Part shown: one piece after another, positions 45,280 to 51,012 of the stretch
Layout: every line of letters begins with the position of its first letter
Numbering within the stretch: the stretch's first letter is position 1
Origin: DATGFK01 sp040007395
GTDB taxonomy: Bacteria > Chloroflexota > Anaerolineae > Aggregatilineales > UBA2796
NCBI GenBank assembly: GCA_040007395.1
Contig: JBDTVG010000225.1
Coordinates: forward strand, 1 to 51,012
Direction of reading: 5' to 3'
DNA length: 51,012 nt
Notes under the pieces: generated by a model
Database searches by the model: none
What the model saw: the letters and a program-made list of their open reading frames with translations, nothing else
Told to the model about the DNA's origin: nothing
Translations under genes and position numbers: made by a program

Positions 45280-46045
45280 CTATATGTTTTGACTAAATAG
45301 CTCATTGAGGTTCATCAATTTTGAGGAAATCACCGGACCATCTATCTTGTTTTCGAGCAAATCGGCAATGAAATCAATGACTGTTCCAAGGTAGGATTGC
45401 TGATCGTCTAGATTGCGGGGATCTAAGAAAAAGAGTGTCCATACAACAGGAGAATTCGTTGTTACCCAGAATAAAGTATCACCGTTAATTGTATTTCCAA
45501 AAGGTAGCAACCCATTAGGTTTAGGATAAATGGGATGTGACAGCGTGGCTTCGAAGTCCGTTGTAACCAGTGACTGAAATTCAGTGAGCTGGAGAACGAA
45601 ATTTATATAATTTTTCTAGCCACCCGACACTGAATATATATTCCAGTTAATGCGGGTTACGAACGCTCAAAACGGATTGGGCAATCCTTATAAACCGACA
45701 GGAGAGTTAACTATCAACAAATTCAATGGTCTATTATATCTATATCTCACGCCTTTATTTATACAATAGGGTATTCAAAACAACTTTTCTGAATGTGTCA
45801 AGCCCTTTTGTATCGCTCAAATGTTCAGTGTCGGGTGGCTAGTAATTTTTCTGCGAAAATGGATGTCTCAAATATAGAAACTTTCCAATCAGCCCACTCC
45901 CATAGGTGTTAATGAACTCTTTGTAGTCTGGAGGTAGCTCTGTTCCAATCATGTACTCAGCAGATTTCCACCCATGTTGCGAACCTGCCTCAATAGGATT
46001 TAGCGGCACTGGTATAATTCGTTTGATTCGTTCCAAGCTACTCAT
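45280..46045 (-). pseudogene. SMI1/KNR4-family gene split by a MITE-like element
   Basis: The 5' part (ATG 46045 to stop at the insertion) gives 68 residues with the SMI1/KNR4 pattern (LPPDYKEFINTYGSG). The 3' part (45282-45510 and upstream) gives a matching C-terminal half ending in NELFSQNI. Deleting the element with one copy of the 10-bp direct repeat joins them in frame as ...HPFSQKNY-INFVLQLTEF..., about 176 residues. SMI1/KNR4 proteins are often immunity proteins of contact-dependent toxin systems. No toxin gene is visible here. Confidence 0.85.
45618..45842. mobile_element. MITE-like element with 19-bp inverted ends and a 10-bp direct repeat
   Basis: A non-coding element of about 225 bp carries inverted ends CTAGCCACCCGACACTGAA (45616-45634) and its exact complement (45824-45842). 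The direct repeat TAATTTTTCT flanks it at 45608-45617 and 45843-45852. Excision restores the SMI1/KNR4 frame, which fixes the insertion boundaries to within a base or two. There is no transposase inside. The parent IS family is not identified; CTAG at both ends recalls IS630 targets, but the 10-bp repeat does not fit IS630. Confidence 0.85.
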
Positions 46046-46575
46046 GACAAGGCCACTCCATCATCGTTTAAGCTTCTTGAGCCGAAACAGAAAACCCTAC
46101 ATTGTCACAATTTATCGGCAGCGCTTCAATCGGTGTGACATACTGTAGTCAAGCAAACAAAAACCGGACTAATTAGTCCGGTTCCTGCTGCGATGGGAGA
46201 GATGATAAGTGCATGTGGTCTGGCTAGAATGTGGCGGCGATGGTGCTAACGTCTATCTATAATGATGCTTCAATGTAAAGTTGAATGTGAGTGTAAAGTG
46301 TCTTGAGTGGTTCGTTGATGTTGTTTGATTGACCACATGAACATTAGAATAGCCGCTGAACATTACGATCAACATTACGGTGATGTCACAATCTATAATC
46401 TGGACATGCAAGTTAGCATTAACCTAGAATTAGAGTACCTAATGACCAAACTGCCGAAAAATGCCCCGCCAAAAATCTCTTTCGGCGGGCGGAGAGGCTG
46501 CGCTACGTTTTTCAATTTCTGCTAGTGCTATATTTCTATCCGCTTGTAAAAGGGCATTAATAAATTACTGGACGG
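46046..46575. other. Intergenic region before the group II introns
   Basis: This 530-bp region contains the palindromic terminator at 46162-46183. A weak rightward frame (about 62 residues from ATG 46337) has no recognisable family and no convincing ribosome site. A small GC-rich stem (CCCGCC with GGCGGG) lies near 46463-46490. Nothing else is recognised. Confidence 0.35.
46162..46183 (-). terminator. Palindromic terminator, leftward
   Basis: AACCGGACT-AATT-AGTCCGGTT is a perfect 9-bp stem with a 4-nt loop. On the minus strand TTTTTGTTTG follows. No leftward gene lies to its right, so the gene it once served is missing, or it insulates the SMI1/KNR4 gene from read-through. Confidence 0.75.
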
Positions 46576-47150
46576 GTGCGATGTAAAAAGTCGCTTCTAA
46601 TCAAGTGTGCGCCTAAGAAACGCACCGAGCCAGCATCAAGGCTCCGTTCCCCATCCCTGGGTGCGTCATATGGTAACAGAAACGTGCTGAAGCGCAGGGG
46701 AAACCGGGCTAGGGAAAGTTCGGAAGGGTAAGCGAAAGCAAAGTATCCGTGAGGTCGCGTTAATTTGGAACTATCGGTTTGAAGTGTGGAAGTAACGATG
46801 GTCTTGGGGATAGGGACGATGCAGCGCATCGTCAAGTCCATGTGCCAGTCCAGACATGCAGAAGATACCAGAAGCTCCCGCGACATAGACATAGCCCAAC
46901 CCGAACGCAGCTTGAGGAAGGGAAACACAGTAACCCCAATGAGGTCCACGCAAGTGGTAGACGAACCGTAAGGGAGCGGACAGCCTCAGTGGGAAGAGGA
47001 GGAACCAAGAAGCGAAGGCCACCAGTCGTTAAGACAACGGGAAAGCATAACCGGGTGGATAGGGCAATACCCAAGCTGAAAGGCTGCTGACGTGGTTCTG
47101 GTGAGTTACCCGAACTACCTGTAAGAGTTGCAAACTAAGGGAGAAGTTAG

Positions 47151-47993
47151 ATGCGTTCAACCAACGCAAACAGAACCGAAGGACAAATCGATTGGAGTTC
47201 CATCGATTGGAAAACTGCCAATCGTCATGTTCGCAACTTGAGACAACGTATCTTCTGGGCCACACAAGAGGGTGACTGGGATAAAGTCCAGTCCCTGCAA
47301 CGTCTCATGCTGCGTAGCCTCTCGAATGCCGCTGACAGCGTCAGACGGGTCACGCAGGTCAACGCCGGGAAGAACACGCCCGGCATTGATAAGGTCACGG
47401 TGAAAACGCCAGAGACAAGAAGTAAACTGCCCCAAGAGATTGTCGGCCTCACGCCTTGGCGGGCCAAACCAGCGAAACGGGTCTATATTCCGAAAGCCAA
47501 CGGAAAAAGCCGACCACTGGGCATTCCGGTGATAAGAGACCGCGCCTTACAAGCAATGGTCAAAAACGCCTTGGAACCCAGTTGGGAAGCCCGGTTTGAA
47601 GCTTCAAGCTACGGGTTTCGCCCCGGACGTGGAGCACAGGACGCTATCGAACGCATCTGGACAGTTGCCAAAAGTAAAAGCAAAGTCTGGGTAGTCGATG
47701 CGGACATCAAAGGCTGTTTCGACAATATCAATCATGAACACTTACTAGCAACCATTGGCACTTTCCCCGCCAAAGCACTCATACACCAATGGCTAAAGGC
47801 CGGTTACGTCGAAATGGGCATCCTCCACGAGACAACGACGGGTACCCCACAGGGCGGAGTGATTTCACCCCTGTTGGCAAATATCAGCTTGCACGGAATG
47901 GAAACCGCCCTTGGTGCGCAGCGACGCAATAAAGGCCATGCAGCTACAGAGCGGACGGTTATTCGCTACGCCGATGATGTGCGCCGTAGATAA
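47151..47993 (+). pseudogene. Group II intron reverse transcriptase/maturase, 5' part (outer intron)
   Basis: The frame encodes 276 true residues and then runs into the inner intron (four foreign codons, then stop). It holds RT motifs RVYIPKANGKSRPLGIP, YGFRPGRGAQDA, VVDADIKGCFDNINHE, GTPQGGVISPLLANI and the catalytic RYADD at the break. The thumb/X and DNA-binding parts are absent. After RNA splicing of the inner intron the frame would continue at 50512. Alone it cannot encode an active RT. Confidence 0.9.
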
Positions 47994-48541
47994 GCAGCGT
48001 GAAAGGATGCCTTAGAGAAGGTCAACAACGGAGAGAATTGTTGTAAAGCACCCACCTTATCCAGACTTGGCAACAAGCTGGGGAGTGTAGCATGGTGGGA
48101 AAGGTCTGAGTTCGGCACAACACAGCCGACGACTGAAGACCAAGCTAGGTTGGATATGGCTAGAGCTAAACTGCCCCAAGGTCAATTCCGAGTGGTGCCT
48201 GCGTAAACACTAGGGAAAGTGATGTGAAACCCTAGCTGGTTTTCTCATCAAGTCAAAGTCGTCGGCTTGGTGACTCTCTGAAAATCAGGCGATACACAAC
48301 GAGTGTATTTAACGGAATGAATGACTGGCCTACGTCCAACGATGACCTTTCACGATGAACTGCGGGATCGACCTCAACAACCCGATACTTAACCGCAATC
48401 GAGTATCGGCGGGAGCGCTTGAAATAGTGGCTCTGAAAATGTCGGTTGACGGAGCGCTCGTAGTACTTTGAGGAAGCCCAATAGGGCAAAGAAAGGAGCA
48501 TAGCTGACCTTGGATATTCAAATGGAAAGGTGTCATGCAAT

Positions 48542-50392
48542 ATGATACAAGCCTGTGATGTTCTGAATATCCTACGGACCAAAAATCGTCAAAACCCGAA
48601 GTGGATAAATCACGGGTTGTACCACCTGCTGTATAACCCAACGCTGCACTTCATGGCCTATGAACGCCTCAAGAGCAAACCTGGCAACATGACCGAAGGC
48701 ACAGACGGCTATACGCTCGATGGGATGAGCATAGAAACCATCCAAGCTATCATTGAACTGCTCAAAACAGAAAACTATCAGCCCACTCCTGTCCGGCGGG
48801 TCTATATTCCCAAAGCTAACGGCAAACAAAGACCTCTGGGAGTTCCCTCTCCACGCGACAAAATTGTCCAAGAATGCGTCCGGCTGATTCTCGAAGCCAT
48901 CTATGAACCGACCTTCCACGAAAACAGTCACGGCTTCCGTCCAGGACGAAGCTGCCACACCGCGCTGGAAGACCTACGCCACAACTGGGTGGGCATGAAA
49001 TGGGCAATCGAAGCGGATATAACCGAATGCTTCGAACACGTGGATCACCACCAACTATTGGACATTCTGCGCGGAAAAATCCAAGATGACCGCTTCATCA
49101 ATCTCATCCGCAAATTTCTCACAGCGGGATACCTGGACAACTGGGTCTACCATCGCACCTACAGCGGCACACCCCAGGGTTCGGTCATCTCACCGATTTT
49201 AACGAATATCTACCTCAGCAAACTGGACTGGGAACTGGATAGACTATGTCGGCAATACACTACAGGCAAGTATCGAAAGCGAAACTCGAAATACCAAACC
49301 TTGATGTTGCAACGAAAACGGCTACTGAAACTCGGTGAAGCAAACCCTGAACTCAGAAAGAGCCTTCAGCCTCAACTTAAGGCCCTGAACAAGCAAATTC
49401 TCAAGACACCAGGTTATGACTACAACGACCCATCTTACATCCGCGTCAAATTCCTGCGTTACGCCGATGATGTCATCATCGGCGTGATAGGTCCCAAAGC
49501 ACTCGCCCAGCAAATACGAGATAATCTTGCGACGTTCCTGAAACTCGAACTGAAGCTCGAACTCAACCAACAGAAAACGGTCATCACTCATCTGCCTACA
49601 CAACCAGCCCATTTCTTGGGCTATGCTATCAAAACATCCGAAGCACGTCTGCGAAGACAGAACATGCGGCGGAAAGGGTCTCCGCACAACGTCACGCAAA
49701 CCGTCAAAACCGCTTCAGGGAATATCAAACTCCTTGTTCCGTTGGCTAAACTCACCCCAAAACTCAAGAAATACATGGCTGAAGGTCAACCCGCCTGTAT
49801 GACGGCACTCATTAACCAGCCCATCGAACACATCATCGAACATTACAACGGCGTATTCAGAGGATGGTACAACTACTATCAACCTGCACTCAACGTCTCA
49901 CAACTCAACTATGCCAAATACATCCTGTACTATTCCCTCACAAAGACCATCGCCCACAAGGAGAAATCCTCTACTCACAAGGTCATTCGGAAATACGGCA
50001 AAGACATCACTATTCACAAAGAAAATGGCAACACACTCCACTTCTTCAATAAATCTCTCAAGCAAATCAGGAAAACCAAAGAGCCTACCGAAGACATTGA
50101 TAGCATACCCACCTGGGGGCCTCGTCGAACACGCACCAAATTACAAGACCACTGCGTTATCTGTAACAGCCGCGACCACGTTGAAATGCACCATGTCCGA
50201 CACATTCGCAAACGCGGCGAAAACGTTCGAGGGTTCACGCTCTACATGGTCGCCATCAACCGAAAACAGGTTCCAGTCTGCCGAAAATGCCACCGAGACA
50301 TTCACAACGGGAAATATGACGGAGCCAGCTTATCCTCTCTTTTAGAAGAAATCCAAGCGGCTCAGTCCGAAATACAAGGTTCCTCATCATGA
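48542..50392 (+). CDS. ltrA: Group II intron-encoded protein: RT, maturase and HNH endonuclease (inner intron)
   Basis: From ATG 48542 (AAAGG 11 bases upstream) the protein has 616 residues; an in-frame GTG at 48530 is less likely. RT motifs are RRVYIPKANGKQRPLGVP, HGFRPGRSCHTA, AIEADITECFEHVDHH, GTPQGSVISPILTNIYLS and LRYADDVIIGV. A maturase X domain follows (PIEHIIEHYNGVFRGWYNYY). The C-terminal HNH nuclease has CVICNSRDHVEMHHV and PVCRKCHRDIHNG. All catalytic motifs seem intact, so the protein should support splicing and target-primed retrohoming. Confidence 0.95.
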   Translation: MIQACDVLNILRTKNRQNPKWINHGLYHLLYNPTLHFMAYERLKSKPGNMTEGTDGYTLDGMSIETIQAIIELLKTENYQPTPVRRVYIPKANGKQRPLGVPSPRDKIVQECVRLILEAIYEPTFHENSHGFRPGRSCHTALEDLRHNWVGMKWAIEADITECFEHVDHHQLLDILRGKIQDDRFINLIRKFLTAGYLDNWVYHRTYSGTPQGSVISPILTNIYLSKLDWELDRLCRQYTTGKYRKRNSKYQTLMLQRKRLLKLGEANPELRKSLQPQLKALNKQILKTPGYDYNDPSYIRVKFLRYADDVIIGVIGPKALAQQIRDNLATFLKLELKLELNQQKTVITHLPTQPAHFLGYAIKTSEARLRRQNMRRKGSPHNVTQTVKTASGNIKLLVPLAKLTPKLKKYMAEGQPACMTALINQPIEHIIEHYNGVFRGWYNYYQPALNVSQLNYAKYILYYSLTKTIAHKEKSSTHKVIRKYGKDITIHKENGNTLHFFNKSLKQIRKTKEPTEDIDSIPTWGPRRTRTKLQDHCVICNSRDHVEMHHVRHIRKRGENVRGFTLYMVAINRKQVPVCRKCHRDIHNGKYDGASLSSLLEEIQAAQSEIQGSSS

Positions 50393-50424
50393 GGTTCACA
50401 CCGATGCGGCGGCGTGAATGCGGA

Positions 50425-50511
50425 GAGCCATGTGCTGGGAAACCCGCACGCATGGTTCGGAGGGAGGTAGTTGGAAACACAGTTCGGCTGTGCGCTGGCT
50501 ACCCACCCTAC
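50425..50511 (+). ncRNA. Domains V and VI of the inner group II intron
   Basis: Domain V is GAGCCATGTGC (50425) paired with GCACGCATGGTTC (50446-50458) around GGGAAACCC. Domain VI contains GGTAG and CTACC arms and a CACAG-TTCGG-CTGTG hairpin. An A seven bases before the 3' end is a candidate branch point. Confidence 0.85.
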
Positions 50512-50604
50512 TTCGTCATCATGTGTCGAACCCAACCAGATGCAGAAAAGGCGCAGGCAATCATTGCCGAGTGGCTAGCCGAACGCGGCCTGCAACTCTC
50601 CTAA
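50512..50604 (+). pseudogene. Group II intron reverse transcriptase, 3' continuation (outer intron)
   Basis: Codons TTC GTC ATC ATG resume the RT frame after the inner intron (FVIMCRTQPDAEKAQ ... AERGLQLS). After 30 codons it ends at TAA, where CL-class enzymes would continue with a thumb domain. The break coincides with the 3' part of an IS-like element, so the rest was probably replaced or displaced by that insertion. Confidence 0.8.
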
Positions 50605-50630
50605 GGCGGTTCCAGAGAAATAAAACGGCG

Positions 50631-51012
50631 TTAGCAACGGAGAGGGACCATCCGTACAAACCACTTGGCAAGCCGGATTAACCGTTGGAGGCGTTTTTCC
50701 AGAGCAGCCAGATCTGGCTGAGATAACCGGATACCCGTCTGATAGGTTTTCTCAACGAAACGAATGATAGGCGAAAAACCATTGTAAGTCATGGTTGAGG
50801 CTAAGCGCAGGACGGTTTGGCGAGAATCAAGCAAGTCGCCGTTCCAATGAGGATAGTAGGCCAGAGGGAGAGTAAGCTGAAATTCATCAGCGAACTGAAC
50901 GAGCCGCTGCATAAACTGGGTGCGGCGCGAGTGATTTTCTGGTCCATCATCCAGATTGCTAAGCTGGACTTTACACATGGGTGGTATAAGAATGAGGCAG
51001 ACTAAGCAGTCT
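50631..51012 (-). pseudogene. ISAzo13-like transposase fragment, catalytically broken
   Basis: The frame is open to the right edge (at least 126 codons) and ends at 50631. Segments NLDDGPENHSRRTQFMQRL and HWNG...STMTYNG...YQTG resemble the C-terminal part of ISAzo13-family transposases. Between AYYP and HWNG the family has a segment with the catalytic Glu (NPIERVWG-like); here AYYP is joined directly to HWNG, so about 18-20 residues are missing in frame. The DDE enzyme would be dead. Confidence 0.7.

Larger units (their letters stand above)
47979..50511 (+). mobile_element. Inner group II intron, complete, inserted after the YADD codons
   Basis: The 5' end is GTGCG at 47979 and the 3' end is ...CACCCTAC at 50511, giving about 2.5 kb. 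Joining GATGAT (47978) to TTCGTC (50512) restores RYADD-FVIM in the outer reverse transcriptase, which fixes both boundaries. The intron has a 5' ribozyme region (47979-48541), an intact maturase gene (48542-50392) and a clear domain V and VI near 50425-50511. It looks complete and potentially mobile. Confidence 0.92.
46576..50604 (+). mobile_element. Outer group II intron (5' part), interrupted by a second intron
   Basis: The intron begins at GTGCG (46576-46580), the group II 5' consensus. A structured leader of about 570 bp (domains I-IV arms, many small stems) precedes the reverse transcriptase frame at 47151. The frame is split by the inner intron at 47979-50511 and resumes at 50512. It then stops at 50604 next to a decayed transposase, and no domain V/VI of this intron is seen, so its 3' half is missing from the window. 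Its RT resembles the chloroplast-like (CL) class. Confidence 0.8.

Noticed and set aside
45616..45842. IS630-type element with TA duplication at CTAG
   Set aside because: Restoring the gene by removing only one CTAG or TA leaves an in-frame TAG. Removal with the 10-bp repeat gives an open frame, so the longer duplication fits better.
46557..46949. 130-codon leftward frame in the outer intron's leader
   Set aside because: The region is intron RNA beginning with GTGCG; the frame is not protein-like and spans the intron boundary.
1..51012. CRISPR array or toxin-antitoxin operon
   Set aside because: No regularly spaced repeats were seen, and no recognised toxin gene sits next to the SMI1/KNR4 pseudogene.

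Overview
The window looks like a chromosomal segment of a Chloroflexota bacterium, probably near the Anaerolineae. This is inferred from gene content only: paired dynamin-like GTPases, a tubulin-like/AAA giant protein, a SecD with a long Ala/Gln/Thr insert, RNase J, a PspA homologue, SdrD-B-like surface proteins and Ser/Thr kinases fused to AAA and TPR domains. No rRNA, tRNA or CRISPR array was recognised.

Left part (1-10.0 kb): a zinc-ribbon/FHA protein cut by the window edge and a TPR protein. A leftward block follows with a CNNM/CorC-type membrane protein, glmU, secF and secD (ending in a strong terminator), a multi-pass membrane protein and a stand-alone receiver-domain protein. Centre-left (10.3-26.7 kb): a 1360-residue tubulin-like/AAA ATPase, an ABC-2-like membrane protein facing a MarR regulator, a small membrane-anchored protein, two dynamin-like GTPases separated by an AT-rich small gene, a SUMF1-like/TPR protein, an alpha/beta hydrolase and an OmpR-type two-component pair. 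Centre (26.7-35.4 kb): an M24 peptidase, a YtxH-like protein, RNase J, a DUF1232 protein, a RimI-like acetyltransferase overlapping a membrane/coiled-coil gene, an AhpD-like / SigJ (ECF41) / YCII unit with a recognisable ECF41-type promoter, and PspA.

Right part (35.8-45.1 kb): a secreted, C-terminally anchored SdrD-B-like protein, a kinase-AAA-TPR signalling protein with a small membrane protein behind it, then a leftward cluster of a dTDP-sugar-epimerase-like cupin, a small membrane protein, an aldo/keto reductase and fabF. FabF appears to lack a standard start codon at its expected N-terminus.

The right end (45.3-51.0 kb) is a stack of mobile elements. A SMI1/KNR4-family gene is split by a MITE-like element of about 225 bp; removing it with one copy of a 10-bp direct repeat restores the frame. 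Next comes a group II intron whose reverse transcriptase gene is itself split, exactly after the YADD codons, by a second complete group II intron (a twintron). The outer reverse transcriptase then ends abruptly against a decayed ISAzo13-like transposase that has lost the segment carrying its catalytic Glu.

The most noteworthy items are the twintron and its YADD target, the MITE-split SMI1/KNR4 gene, the tubulin-like/AAA fusion with a degenerate nucleotide-binding signature, the dynamin pair, the ECF41 promoter and the unusual fabF start.
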